Shown here: positions 1-11,740 of the stretch, one piece after another | How the letters are laid out: each line of letters begins with the position of its first letter | Numbering within the stretch: position 1 is the first letter of the stretch | Assembly (NCBI GenBank): GCA_009746045.1 | Contig: RPFO01000016.1 | Coordinates: forward strand, 761,895-825,894 | Length of the DNA stretch: 64,000 bases | Reading direction: 5' to 3' | From: Mesostigma viride | Taxonomy: Eukaryota > Streptophyta > Mesostigmatophyceae > Mesostigmatales > Mesostigmataceae | The notes under the pieces: generated by a model | What the model was told of the DNA's origin: nothing | Seen by the model: only the letters and a program-made list of their open reading frames with translations | Database searches by the model: none | Translations under genes and position numbers: made by a program

Positions 1-809
1 ATAGCCGCTCTATCCATGCATCTGTCATCATTACCATGTTGAAGATATGTGCAAAGATGACGTCTAACGCGTCCACGTCCCCAGCAAATGGCGCAGCGGA
101 CTTTCGTAAAGACGCGGGAGGCCCAGGCAGACGGAAACTCCCAAGAACCAAAGGAAACCGGCGATACCAAACGGGACGTCTCGTCTGACAGTGACTACCA
201 AGACAGAGGTAATAGCCACTGCGTATTTCCTCAACAGCATCAATCTGATCATTCTCGACGTACCAAAATAATGCATCATCGTTCAGGGGTCATCATCTGA
301 CCCATTTCAAGCCGCGGAACCCAAAATTGCCACAAAATGGCGCGCTGACAGCCATATCTTGCTATGCGCGCGCGCAACGGTCAAAAATGTTAGCAAAAGT
401 CACGTGACTGCCTGCACTAAAGTGGTGGTATTTACTGGGCTATGGCGCAATTACCTACCCAACCTTGGCATTTTCATTCACGTTGGGTCTGCCCCGACCC
501 GTCGGACATATTTACGTTACGTCACTTACGTCGCAGCTCACGGAATTACGCGGTATAGTTACGTTACGTGGGTGTTGTCGATTTCGACAACACCGGCGGA
601 CCATGGGTTAAAGCCTGCCGTCTCAGAAAAAAATGTTCTATGCTCGGAGTCCACGGAATCAGGAAGTCGGCCCGCAGGTGCCGTACAGATCCGGTAGTGA
701 CTCGTGAAGTGAAAGATTTGGGCAGATTTGGGCAGATCGGGTTTGGTCGATCCGGTCCTAGATCAGTCCGTACGCTGAAATTTGCGCGCCGTCCGTTGTA
801 CTTGAATTT
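1..809. other. No gene seen
   Basis: Mixed-composition sequence with only short overlapping reading frames and no recognisable protein. Positions 510-570 carry several ACGTTACGT-like words, and 715-740 holds a small direct repeat (gatttgggca twice). Nothing supports a gene. Confidence 0.6.
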
Positions 810-1145
810 TCAAGGGAAACGAATGTTGCCTCTTTCGGTAATGCAATGTCTCCAGGCCACAAAGAGCTTCCGCTCCTGTGTGAGGAACTGGAGAACTTCG
901 ACGACTTCCTGCGGCGACAGCTTCTGCCACTCGAGGAGGGTGAACAGTTGGTCGCCGGGCAAGAATTTGCTCCATTTGTGGCGATCGTGGCATGGTTTCT
1001 TGGGCTCAGGCGAGGCGCTTGGCGATGGGTCTGCTGGCGGTGAGTTGGCGAGCCCAGGCGGCTGGGCAAGAACGATGGCGAGAGGGTTGGGCTGGGAGCC
1101 GGTAAGCTCCTTTTCCAAACCCCGTTTTGCTTTAGGGGTCGTCAT
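810..1145 (-). pseudogene. Retrotransposon ORF1 N-terminal fragment
   Basis: The minus-strand frame encodes about 110 residues. The central part (SPSASPEPKKPCHDRHKW, then a LPGD..LVEWQ-like stretch and a FL.QERKLFVA-like stretch) is nearly the same as the protein read on the plus strand at 52450-52660. Similarity stops abruptly at both ends, so this is a fragment of the first ORF of a non-LTR-type retroelement, not a host gene. It has no ORF2 or tail attached. The family assignment rests on the other ORF1 copies in this window (46959-48342 and 52370-54243). Confidence 0.7.
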
Positions 1146-1384
1146 AGCTGCTTGTCACGTGATAACTTTGGCAATACTGCGTTTCAGCCGTAACCGATTA
1201 TACCGGCGGGTGCGTCTCAAGAAAGCGCATCGAATGCAAGTGGTCTGACCGAATTTGGGGCTCAGATGCAAAAGATCTGAACTTCGCCGTCAGCCATACC
1301 GCCGTCAGCCATTTTCGTGTTCTTCGTGTGTGTAATGCCCACCCGTGTGTGTAATTCCCATCTATCTATGGGTTTGTAATACAA
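1146..1384. other. No gene seen
   Basis: Short spacer between two retroelement fragments, with a small direct repeat of gtgtgtaat words at 1325-1355. No coding or structural signal. Confidence 0.5.
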
Positions 1385-2160
1385 TCAGGGCGACAACCTG
1401 CAGGTGTAGGATGTACAACTATCACCTGCTCTGGGTGCACAAGGTGCACCTGCACCGCCATGATGGTTCATGCCTCCTAAACAAGCACAAGCACACAAGG
1501 CGGCCGCTTGAGGAGAGGGCCTAGAAGGCCTGCATGACATATGGGGTGGAAGGTATGTGGCTAGGCTATAGCTGGTAAACACATGGCATCTCAGCAGAGA
1601 GTAGCTCCCTGCTTAGGCATAGCATGGCTCAATGCATGGCTAAATGCTGACTGCAACATCCATGGGAGGTCCCATTGTAGGCATGGCGTAGCTAAATACT
1701 GAAGGCATCATCCGATGGGGGCCATTATGGGCGCACATGCGCGTGGGCCACATGCTAGGCTAGGCCTGACTAATCTACACTACTGGTATAGGTTCCCTAG
1801 TCTGAGGTGGCAGGAGGGGCCTGCCAGGGCTTGCATGTGGTCAACGTGGATGACCGACCCCCTCCAGTACACCGGCTTCCCCCCTGCGCGCTGCCGGAGC
1901 TAAAGGTAGGTCGGCCATAGCTCGCGTCGCCGCTGTTGCTGGGCCAGGGTCAAGTCGTCGTCCAGCGTGAAGCGAGTCTCCGAGAGCTTCTTGCGGCATT
2001 TAAGGAACGCCAGCTTGTCCGCCATGTACTTAAAGGTGAGAAGCACAGGTGCCGGGCCAGCCTTCCCCCGCGCGCCGCGGGGGAGGCGGACAGCCGACAT
2101 GTCCAGCTCACCAGTGAGTTGCATGGGGGCAAGAATGTCGCGCTTAAGTACATGCCGTGA
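1385..2160 (-). mobile_element. ORF1-only retroelement remnant
   Basis: Minus-strand 2160-1900 encodes the ORF1 C-terminal end, including VLLTFKYMADKLAFLKCRKK and DDDLTLAQQQRRRELWP before a stop at 1900. The same block ends the ORF at 46959-48342. The following 500 bp (1900 down to 1385) resembles the 3' untranslated part of that plus-strand copy: an inverted repeat around a cagagag/ctctctg pair (1595-1615 here, 48510-48530 there) and a ggtgcacc-rich stretch (1420-1460 here, 48630-48660 there). No reverse transcriptase frame lies between ORF1 and the 3' region, so this looks like a retroelement carrying ORF1 only. The terminal repeat tail is missing here. Confidence 0.65.
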
Positions 2161-2186
2161 GAAGGCTCGTCGGGGTCTTAAAGTAG

Positions 2187-2473
2187 CCCATAGTGTATTA
2201 AAAGCCATATTCCCCAAGGTTCTCAGGAATATGTGCCATATTTACTCCCAACGGAGTTATGTTACAATTCAATTGAACAATTCAATTCAATTCAATTCAA
2301 TTCAATTCAATTCAATTCAATTCAATTCAATTCAATTCAATTCAATTCAATTCAATTCAATTCAATTCAATTCAATTCAAATCAATTCAATTCAATTCAA
2401 TTCAATTCAATTCAATTCAATTCAATTCAATTCAATTCAATTCAATTCAATTCAATTCAATTCAATTCAATTC
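2187..2473 (+). mobile_element. Retroelement 3' end with (AATTC)n tail
   Basis: The block attaaaagccatat, then an atgtgccatat box, then a hairpin at 2244-2257 (ACTCC-CAAC-GGAGT) leads straight into about 40 copies of AATTC (2266-2472, one AATCA variant). The same block with the same hairpin occurs at 48690-48784 (tail TTAA) and inverted at 45171-45270 (tail AATTC/AATTG). The microsatellite is therefore best read as the 3' tail of a non-LTR retroelement, not as an independent satellite. Confidence 0.75.
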
Positions 2474-2539
2474 ACCATGTATTGCAGCAGCTGTTCAAAT
2501 TAAGTTGCGGACATGCCGACATGGGGTGGAAGATCAAAG

Positions 2540-2655
2540 AGACAACCAGCGCAGGCCAGAAATCGGGAGAATCCGGACCATGGTAGCTCGAGCCTGCCGT
2601 TATCTTTTCCGCGTTTTCGAGTCGTTCAGGATGATGAAGATGAATGGTGATGGAA
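2540..2655 (+). repeat. Dispersed repeat, copy 1
   Basis: Two blocks, gacaaccagcgcaggccag at 2540-2565 and tcgttcaggatgatgaa at 2622-2652, are separated by about 57 bp. The same two blocks lie next to each other on the minus strand at 63256-63201. The first block recurs twice in partial form at 17243-17318. A low-copy mobile sequence of unknown type; no coding potential. Confidence 0.55.
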
Positions 2656-3090
2656 ATGTGTATCCTTGTGCATTGAAATTATGGCTGGCTTACGTGTGGA
2701 GCGACTAGATGACCTAGACGGTGGGGCCGGAAACAGCATGCTTGATCAGGGCGTGTGTTTCTAGCCTAACTGGCCGGGAGTGTCTAGTGGTGAGCACCAT
2801 TGCTGCGATCGCTCTCCCACCATTTACGAGGAAATACCCGCAAATGGAAAACCACTGAAAAGGTCTAGCTAGTCAGTCATCACGTTAGCCATGCCATGAT
2901 TCCAAACGTCCAAGAACTGCACACGGTGCAAAGGCAAAAAGCCGGAGGACAGCACTTTCAAATGTGCGGCGGGAACCAAAAGCCCGCGGATGCCAGAAAA
3001 CATCGTGTTGCGGCAGCGACGCGACGATGTGGACAACGAATCCAGTGCCAAGCTCGGAACGGCCGCAAAGGAGATCTGGCATCACAGGGT

Positions 3091-3740
3091 TCAGATGTGC
3101 GGAGATACTATGCGATCCAGCCGGTCCACGACCTGTTTGTAGAGCTTGTGCCAAGGGGCAGCACCGAACAGATGTGGGTGACGTTGCAAAAAACATCGGA
3201 CTTGACGGAGCATAATGGCTCGGTCATAGTCTTTGACCAGTAAACGCTGCAAGAGTTCAACAAGAGTCGTGATGAAATCAACACGATAAGAACAAAGACG
3301 GGAAAAACGATGTAACTGAGAAAGAACAACACCATATTTTGCTGTGTGGGAAAGGAGACTGTGAATATCGGGGTAACGAATAAAAGGAATTTGCTGGTAT
3401 TTAGGATCCTTGCGCTTATCATAGACAGCCGTACGCCAGCCCTTCTTGTTATGGGTAATGTTAAGATCGAGGTAATTGCAATGAGTATCCTCCGACGTGA
3501 GCTTTAATGTGAGGGACGCTTGCGGGTAGATGCCAGGCAGACCAGCGGTGATATACAAATGGGTTGCGAAATCAGGGTTGTCGAAAGCGATGACATCATC
3601 AATGTATCGACATGTATGGATAAAACGCCTGATGAGAACATCATCGTTTGAGGCAATGAGATTCTCCATGAATGCAAGCTCATAAGTGTATAGATAGAGG
3701 TTTGCAAGGAGCCCGGCACAGTGAGAAGATGATCATGGTT
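3091..3740 (-). pseudogene. Reverse transcriptase fragment, RYIDD type
   Basis: An open minus-strand frame encodes the last two thirds of a reverse transcriptase. In order it shows AGLLANLYLYTYELAF (the usual LLADLFLYSYE-like motif), the catalytic box CRYIDDVIAFDNPDF, NYLDLNIT, VYDKR, a YGVVLSQLHRFSR motif and a C-terminal end of about 60 residues before a stop. This motif order belongs to a family of RYIDD reverse transcriptases found in many animal and algal genomes, related to Penelope-like enzymes; the exact class is uncertain. The finger subdomain and everything upstream of about 3740 is missing, so it is a 5'-truncated copy. The frame is intact over the visible part, so the insertion is fairly young. 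Confidence 0.75.
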
Positions 3741-3835
3741 TAGGCAATGGCTCGGGCATGCATGATGGGCGGTGAGCTCTCAGCAGAGAGTGGCTCTCTA
3801 TCTGCATAAGCAAAGCATGGCTGACTCATAGCGGA

Positions 3836-3900
3836 TGCAGTAATCAATGAATTAATTAAACTCTTGCTCCCATTGGGGAGTCACGGAGCATTAACCCCGA
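3836..3900 (-). mobile_element. Retroelement 3' end with TTAA tail
   Basis: Read on the minus strand: gctccgtgactcc, a hairpin (CTCCC-loop-GGGAG, 3867-3880), agcaagag, then a short TTAATTAATT tail (3850-3859). The same order is present on the plus strand at 55955-56020, where it ends an ORF1-only element. No ORF is attached here. Confidence 0.65.
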
Positions 3901-5560
3901 TGGATGGGTGGATGGATGGGAACACGCAATCCTACCGTTCTAAGCAATCTAATCTACAAAATAGTCCTGTGTTATATCTGTAGCGGATGCAGTCAGGCTG
4001 CCCCATGGTCCAGAGCCCACAGATAGGCTTGGAACAAACACATTTTGAGGCGCCGGTTTGGGAGAATATTCAGGCCTCTCCCGGAGCCTGAGATTTTTTC
4101 CCCCTATCGTATACGTTATAGCAAGTGCATAGTGCTGAAGTGCATTATGCTAAAGCAGGTCAAGAGTTCTCTAAAGCAAAGCCAGCACATCTACGCCACT
4201 TTTAGTCGCAGCACACTGCATCGACAGATTGTCTTTCTTCCAGGATACACACAGCACAACTCCATACTTAATTAATTGGTTAATTAATTAAGAGGATAGG
4301 CACAACGCTACTCCCATGCTAGGAGCGTATCCTTTCTCTTACTTCTACTTTGTTGCTGGCCTCACCGGCAGTCCAGGTATATTTTCCTTTGCATTCTCCA
4401 GGCTACATGTGGCATGTGGCGTGCGGCGTGCGGCACGTACATAGGCATGCATGATAGATAAGCAAACCACTTGATTGACTAAACCCGCCAATCGAGAGAT
4501 ACGTGATGCCCGGGTGTACTTGCATCCAAACAATGTCACACCCATGATAATGAACTTTGATAAAACATGCACAGCTTTGCCTAAAGTATGTAAATACACC
4601 ATCACAGTTAGAGCAGACTATTCATGCAAGAAACTATTATAAGCTCATATGCTTGATAATGCAAGACAATCCATCGACAGTCGATAGAGATTTTGGCGAA
4701 TACATTTAGAGATACAATAGGGAACTCCTACGCACTACTAATGGCACACATGCATACAAGCGGATAAACCTAAGTCCTAATGTGTTCCGACGTGCAGCAC
4801 ATAACGCTTGGCGTGTTATGCGACGTCGTCACGAGCTTAGTTTGTACGTGTTCCACGCACTTTCCCTGTTCCTATGCTGCTGAGCCACGCATATACAGAG
4901 AAGTTACGTATACTTAACACCAAATGCAGGCTCTTCATACGGTTTCCGTATGATGCTCGGGATGAGTCAAGAAGACAGGAACGCGCTGCACATACCGCAC
5001 CCACGAGCCGAGGCGATGATATTTACCTGATCAGCGTGCCACGTGCAAGCCGAAAATGGCGACATTGTGCTTGCCATTAGTGGCATACGCTGCTAGTGCT
5101 GCCTAGAAAAAAAAAAAAAGCGACGCATGATATGATTTCGGGCTGCTACCCCAGCTGGTTTCTTTGCTGACAGAGATAAATATCCTGAATATTCCAGTAA
5201 GAAGACAACACTAAACTGTACTTTGAGATTCAGGTCACTTCGTGCCACATTTTTACTCCACGGTAATGTATTTCCTTGGCAGTTGGCGGAAGCCTGTGAC
5301 TGGCTGCCATTGCATTCGTGACGAAGGTGTGCGTGCTTTTTTTTCCCAGGTAAGCTGCTAGCCGTGCGGCGTGGGATTCAACTAACTAACTAACTAAATT
5401 AGCTGCTAGCCGCTTTTGTGAAGCTGCAGCGGCTAAAGCTGGGTTGAAACTTGGAACCTTTCCACGGTTAACTGCTGCCCTGTTTGCAGGTCATAAGCCT
5501 AAAACGCCAACGGCTTACCTACAGTACTGTAGCCGTGGCTTAGTACCTACTCCAGTTTAG
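3901..5560. other. No gene seen; AT-rich spacer
   Basis: Only short frames without similarity to known proteins. A TTAATTAATTGGTTAATTAATTAA stretch at about 4268-4292 may be a further retroelement tail. A short A-run lies at 5107-5119 and a (CTAA)n stretch at 5382-5397. Confidence 0.5.
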
Positions 5561-5617
5561 CCAGGCTAGTCTCCCCTCTAATGTGGCATGGCGTACAGTG
5601 CTGTAGTCACGTCAGGC

Positions 5618-8600
5618 TTACGCCAGAGTTTACGTTTTTGCAGAGCTAAAAAATCTTTTGCTGACAATAATTGAAAGAGCTTTTGACAGATCTGTAAAGT
5701 TAGGGCCCGAAAAATACAGATGGCTAGGCGTATATGCAGATCTGTTTTTTTAATACAGATCTGTACGTAAACTCCGACGTAATGTCCTTACGTCTTCGAG
5801 ACTCGTCCCGGGCCATGCATGCGGGGATTGCGGGCGGTGCGGCCAGTGGTACAAATACCTGTAAATTAGCTAAAATTAGTCAGCCATGGTTAAGTAAGCT
5901 AATGGAATTTGAAGGCACGGTAAAACCAGTACTGAAAAGCTATCAGCCCAGTTCTCTCGCGTGTAGATTGTTTGCTTTCTCGACATTTTGTTCGGACGCG
6001 TAGTGCATTATCACGGGAAGCATAGCGATTGGTAGCCAACGATGTCGACGTACGTGAAGCCTCTGCTCTATGACGGGAAGGCATCTGGCGTTGCTGCAAC
6101 TGGAATCAGGCCAGTGCCATGTTCGGCACCGTGCACGCGGAAATAAGGCGCCGTCACGTTAGATAGCACTGCTGAGGACGAGCTGCGCCTGCCTGCCCAT
6201 ATTTACCGAGTTTGTCTCGCATCGCACTGCATTATTGCTGGCCAGACTTTGCTGCCTTTATGCCCGACAGACTGGTTCACGAGCCGTTTTAACTTGCTGC
6301 GTGCGTGGCTCCTGCCCTTCCATGGCAATGTTTGCAATTTCGCACGTTTTCGTTGTGATTGTTGGCACATACTACATAGCCATGCACATGACATACTGCA
6401 TGAAGGTCGCAAAGTTAGGTATAGTTTGTGTTTGTAAATCCTGACGTTTTTGCTTCACACACGGTTCCTTGCAATGAAGGCCCTGGCCGAAGCTCGTTGC
6501 TTGCCAAAGCCTTCTTGTGTCGAAGAACAGCGGTTCTCAGTGGGCACATGAAAGAGACGTTGCCACGCATTGTAAGATTTCCAACCACACGCTTGTCCTG
6601 TAACCATGCAATTCATTCCATTTGCGTTATGAATCTGGCAGCTTGTGAGCCTGCAACCATTAATTGCAGTTTGGCACATGTTACAAGAAGTAGGCTCCTT
6701 GAATTTAGGCTGCTTTCTCGCTTATTTTTGTTGATGCTATAGGCAACATTGGACTTAACACTAACTTGAGTCCCACCCGCATCCAACCCCCCCAATCATC
6801 CATCCACTCCGTCCCTACCCACCCAATTATACCACCGTCTTCCCGCCCACTCTTGAACTAATCAGCCCAACGCCCCAGCCCAAGACACAGGCAAATGCCC
6901 ATGTAGCCACCCATGTGCGCGTGCCTAGAGACACTCAACTAGCTAGGCTGCATGTATGTGCCATGGGGGCATAATAAGTGCATGGGCGCAGGTGCACATG
7001 CAGGCCCACAGGCATGCACACAAGCAGGCAGGCAGGCAGGTTGACAGATGGGTGGGCAGATAGGCGGGTGGCAGACTTGCAGGCGGGCAGGCGGGAGGAT
7101 GGGCAGAACATTGGGTGGACAGGCGAGTAAGAAGGTCGTTGGGTCCAAGCAACCCGTTTATTGGTGATGGATTGATGTGTGTGGCGCATGTGTGCAAGTC
7201 TGCCTGTGTTTGTGTGCGTTTGTATGCATGTGCACGTGTGCTCGTGGGTGTGTGCACATGTTTGTGTGCATGTGTTAGCGTGCATGTGCGCACGTGGGTG
7301 TGTGCATGCGTGTGATATTGTGTGCATACATGTGTATGTCACAGTGTGCATGTGTGTGCGTGTGTGCGTGTGTGCGTGTGTGCGTGTGTGCGTGTGTGCG
7401 TGTGTGCGTGTGTGCGTGTGTGCGTGTGTGCGTGTGTGCGTGTGTGCGTGTGTGCGTGTGTGCGTGTGTGCGTGTGTGCGTGTGTGCGTGTGTGCGTGTG
7501 TGCGTGTGTGCGTGTGTGCGTGTGTGCGTGTGTGCGTGTGTGCGTGTGTGCGTGTGTGCGTGTGTGCGTGTTTGCGTGTGTGCGTGTGTGCATGTGTGCA
7601 TGTGTGCGTGTGTGCATGTGTGTATGTGTGCATGTGTGTATGCGTGCGTGTGTGCATGTGTGTGTGAACATTTATGTGCATGTGTATGTATGTTGGCGTG
7701 TGCGTGTGCTGGGGGGTAGGATGGATAGGGAAAAGAAAGAGTGAAAAATGCAAGGTGTGGGGGAGTTAAATGTTTCACCTCGCGGCAAAAGTCGTTGTGC
7801 CTGCCGCGTGTATTGACAAGCAGCTGTGGGCACGGTTGCAGCAAGTGAGTACACGCCAAGGGCCTACACGGTTCATGCAATAGCACACAGCCAGTGGGAC
7901 GAAACATCTGCACATATTATTTGGGTTCATCTATTTTGCACATTACCGGCTTGGGTTCATCAACTGAATTCTGCACCTTACACTTGCATGGCTCATGGTT
8001 TCAATCGCTGCTCAATTGACGGAAAATGAACAGGCAATCAACATTCAGATTTGTTAATCCTGAAAAGTGACCTTCCACACCATGAGAATGAAGGTCGATG
8101 CTGCTTTGACGCATGAGCCTAATCCACGTGCTCTCGGAGGTCTCCACCTCGGCAGGAGCACCTGCAGGCGTCGTGGCTCGCTTACCTCAAGCAATATGCG
8201 CGTGCTGAAAGCTACCGGGGTCTAGGCAGAGTTACATTATCTGCCCGGACAAAGCACCTCTTAAGCCTTTCTCGGCAACGAAGCTCTGAGCAGCGCTATA
8301 TTGTCGTGGCCGGACTTCATTGTCGCCATTAAAATGTCAAAAGCTGTTTGATTCATCCAAGGAAAATGCGTGCATGGTAGACAGATCATGAGATGCCCGG
8401 GCGTATAGACATGACAAGCAACTGCTTAGATGGCGCTCCTCGCGTTTTGCCTCGACTCAGTTCGTTAAGGCGCCTAATCCAATGTAGCCAATGCATCTGG
8501 GTGTGACCAGAATACAGAGCCTAGTGCACGCGGCGATATTGTTTGGTCTGTCGCACAATTGCTGTTGTGTATGCAATTATTCTGCTCGCTCAGATGCAGG

Positions 8601-9032
8601 ATTAACTTCGGCTTGATTTCTTAATTACCCTCGTGTGCAGGTCATACGGCTGACATTCCTCTATTCGTAGCCATGGCTGAATTTTGCTTCCAGGTACTGA
8701 GCACGGCCTGCACTTCGACCCCCGAAGACGTAAAGGCATTACGTCGGAGTTTACGTACAGATCTGTATTAAAAAAACAGATCTGCATATACGCCTAGCCA
8801 TCTGTATTTTTCGGGCCCTAACTTTACAGATCTGTCAAAAGCCCTAATTGAAAAATTAGCTCTAGGTATTAGGTAGGCTTACGCCAGAGTTTACGTTTGC
8901 CGAGCCCTGGCAGAGCTAAAATATCTTTTGCTGACAACAATTGAAAAATTAGCTCTACTAGGCTTACGCCAGAGTTTACGTTTGCAGAGCTAAAAAATCT
9001 TTTGCTGACAATAATTGAAAAATTAGCTCTAC
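5618..9032. mobile_element. Segment bounded by inverted repeats
   Basis: About 125 bp at 5683-5810 (starting ttttgacagatctgtaaagt) recurs as a near-identical reverse complement at 8725-8845. Each arm holds its own palindrome of cagatctg words. Outside the arms a roughly 70-bp direct repeat, beginning ggcttacgccagagtttacg, occurs once on the left (5618-5680) and twice on the right (from 8878 and from 8962). The interior has no transposase; it carries the 8-bp microsatellite and otherwise featureless sequence. A non-autonomous or decayed DNA transposon or foldback element is likely, but no target-site duplication was found, so the exact ends are open. Confidence 0.5.
7351..7600. repeat. (TGTGTGCG)n microsatellite
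   Basis: An almost perfect 8-bp repeat of about 27 units at 7351-7569, grading into TG/CA-rich variants from 7180 to 7720. The alternating purine-pyrimidine character makes Z-DNA plausible. Long frames on both strands here are by-products of the repeat. Confidence 0.95.
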
Positions 9033-9039
9033 AAATTTG

Positions 9040-11394
9040 CTGCCGAGTGTGCCGAGTGCCGGGCTCCGGCTGGGTTTTATTTATTTTAAATAAATTATTA
9101 CCCGTTGTTGACTTGTTATTGTTTATTAACCGTATAATTTATCGTACAGTTAATAGTTCAACGGTTGTAGAAACCAGATATAACTAGGTCTGGACCTGTG
9201 ATACTTCCAACCATTAAAACGTAAATATACAACCCCGATTCCCCAAAGGGTCTTTAAAACTCTTTACTCTTTCGGCTGAACTGAGTTTAAACCTGTTTTT
9301 GCTCCTCCACACGTGTGTGTGCCCACCTTTAATTAGGATTCGCTGATACTCATTTCCCCTCTCACCTCTTTGGTCCATACTTGGCCAATAAAAATATACC
9401 CATTTCCCCGAAAAAAAAAAAAAAAAAAAACCTGTTTTTGCTGTTGTTGTTGCTGTTGTTGTTCTTGTTGACTGCCACGCCGCCTATGGGCAGACGTGGC
9501 GGACGGTCTAGTCTGCTACCTATGGCAGATCTGATATGGTCTCATACCCTTTGCCACATCTTTCGGAGTCGATTACGGATATCGACATCGGAGGACGGAA
9601 TGAAGTTAAGGACTTCGCATCAGGTGTAACTCGATTTGGTGGACTTTTAGCCGGTCCAACTGGCATGCGCCGATCCCCTTTCGTGTTCTAGCGTGCGCGC
9701 ATAGCTCGCTAGCGGAGTCAGGCTGTGAGCTCTGACTGGTGTGAGGATTTTTTCACGATCTGGAAACCGCTGGCAACGGCGCTCGAGCCCATTGAGCCCT
9801 GGAGGAGCATTCCGTGGAAATCAACTATGACCAGCAGCCTCATTTTATGAAAAGAACTATACAAGAAATTATGGATCTGCCGAGATACTGACAGGATACT
9901 CGCTAACGCGCATTCCCGTGCATAACTATTCGGCGGAAGCTATGCCGAATGAAGGGGCCACCGTGGGGGCTGGACGCGAATGTCTGCCGTTAATGTAGTT
10001 CTAATCAAGCCTTCGCGTTCCCAACCGGACCTGACCAAGTTAGAAGCGGACGAGGCCTGCTACATGGAGGCCGTCGATCCCGGTTGGCGAAATAAGCAGA
10101 ATGACCTTGAATTGAGCGCTGCTCATGAAAGGGGAGAAGAAGAATATCGCCTCGCGGTAAGTTGCGTGCTGTCAGCATACCGCTTCTGCCGTTCCCACGG
10201 CTTGCGCTGGTAAACGGGGAATTAAATGCCACTCGCCTTTACTTATAACCAACTAGAATTGCCCAAGGGGTATTTGAAACAGAATGTGACAAATATAACG
10301 GAAGCGTTGGCTTGTGAACGGGCGAATTTTCTGCGTAAGATTCCTGACAGCCCTTGCCCCACGGTGCGTACGCCCTGTAAGGAATGCATCGCGCCTTTGC
10401 CGCCGTGTTGCGGCTATTATTCTCGGTTTGCCGGTTGCGTAGACCGCGGTATATCGGGCGGCTTGTCGTCCTCCTTTTTGCTTGGCTCCTACCGTCCGCG
10501 GTCATTCCAACTGAAGCTGCCTATATTAGCCTCCTTATTGCGCGCCGTTAAAACCGTATCTGCACTTTTTAAAATTATTGCGTTTTCAGCTGCAAATGAC
10601 CAGCTGTGTCCACCACCCCCTAGCTGTTTTGACACTGGAGAGTGGGAGTTTGGTGGTCAGATGGGGCTTAGCTAGCTGCTATGCTGCCAGCATAAAAATA
10701 TGTTCATTAATTTTTTTAACTTCATTACTAACTAATTGTGTTTCCCATTTTTTTTTTCCTGTCTGGAATAGTAGGAATATTCTGCTTTTTCCAATTTGTA
10801 GCCGTGGTGATATCTTCTTTGTATAGCCTGGTGGCCAAGGTAGAGACCGAGGAAGATTTCTGGGGTGTACCAAAGCGGTGTTGGTGCAATAGATTGCATG
10901 GGGCCAAATGGGAGAGGGTGGGGCCGAGACCGTGGGACACATCATCTTTGCCTCTGCGAAAGGATTTATACCTTCGTGGCTTACATAAGCAACCATGCAT
11001 TTTTGCTGTGCTTTTGCACTTTACGCATCCTCATATCTTTTTCCCGTTTTGGTAATCCTCGATGTGAGCTCACTACCGTCACATCATAGCCGCCCCCGTC
11101 CATTACGGTATCCCACTTGTTTTCGCTCACAATTTTATGAGGAAAATGCAGGCATCCTCTAGTCGCGTAAGAGCTATGGGCACCTTTTTTGTGCAAGCTG
11201 CTGTCATTATTCACGTGATTTAGATGTCAGAGAAACCCCTTGTGTAGATCTTGAGCTGCTACCTTGTCACTGGCCTCTGTGAGTACACCTTTCTGCCAAT
11301 ACCACACACAACCCCAGGAGAAGGACGCGAGAGCATTTTCCACTAGCTTGTAGGCCTATGGTCGACAATTATAGACCTCTTATCCCTGAAGAGA
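9040..11394. other. No supportable gene upstream of phytochrome
   Basis: Frames at 9980-10213 and 10226-10675 are open but match nothing I recognise and show no phytochrome-like motif. An A-run at 9411-9430 followed by a (TGT/TGC)n stretch may be another retroelement remnant. The missing first exon and promoter of the phytochrome probably lie here, but no ATG exon could be chosen on sequence alone. Confidence 0.4.
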
Positions 11395-11529
11395 ATGGAT
11401 CCAGGTCTGAAACCTGAGCATTTTCGGCTGAGCTGTATACCCCCTCTACATCCCCTCTACACCCCCTCTTCCCCCTCTAGACCTCATTCTTATGCACCTT
11501 CCCTGCTTTCTTTACGCACCTTACTGTTG

Positions 11530-11740
11530 ATTTCTGGAGGAGAACTGGAGCACCTCACACTGGCTGAACAACCCTTTCCCGTGCACCTTGCGATCATTTC
11601 CTTCTCACCTACCTACTACAGGAGGAGAACTGGAGCATCTTCCACTCGCTTACATTCCCCTCAAGCACACCCTGCTATAATATACTATAATACTGTCATG
11701 CGTTATCACCACAGGAGGAGAACTTGAGCATCTTCCACTC
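11530..11740 (+). repeat. Acceptor-anchored repeats before phytochrome exon 1
   Basis: The start of the first recognisable exon, ggaggagaacttgagcat at 11714, is preceded by two diverged copies at about 11535 and 11621. The 11621 and 11714 copies both follow a CAG acceptor and extend through atcttccactcgct. The spacing is about 86-93 bp. This matches the junction-anchored duplications found at other introns of the gene, here on the acceptor side. Confidence 0.8.

Noticed and set aside
6935-7913. His/Thr-rich and Val/Cys-rich frames at 7-7.9 kb
   Set aside because: Translation of the TGTGTGCG microsatellite.
9980-10675. Frames 9980-10213 and 10226-10675 as first phytochrome exons or a separate gene
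   Set aside because: No phytochrome motif, no matching phase or donor, and no recognised family.
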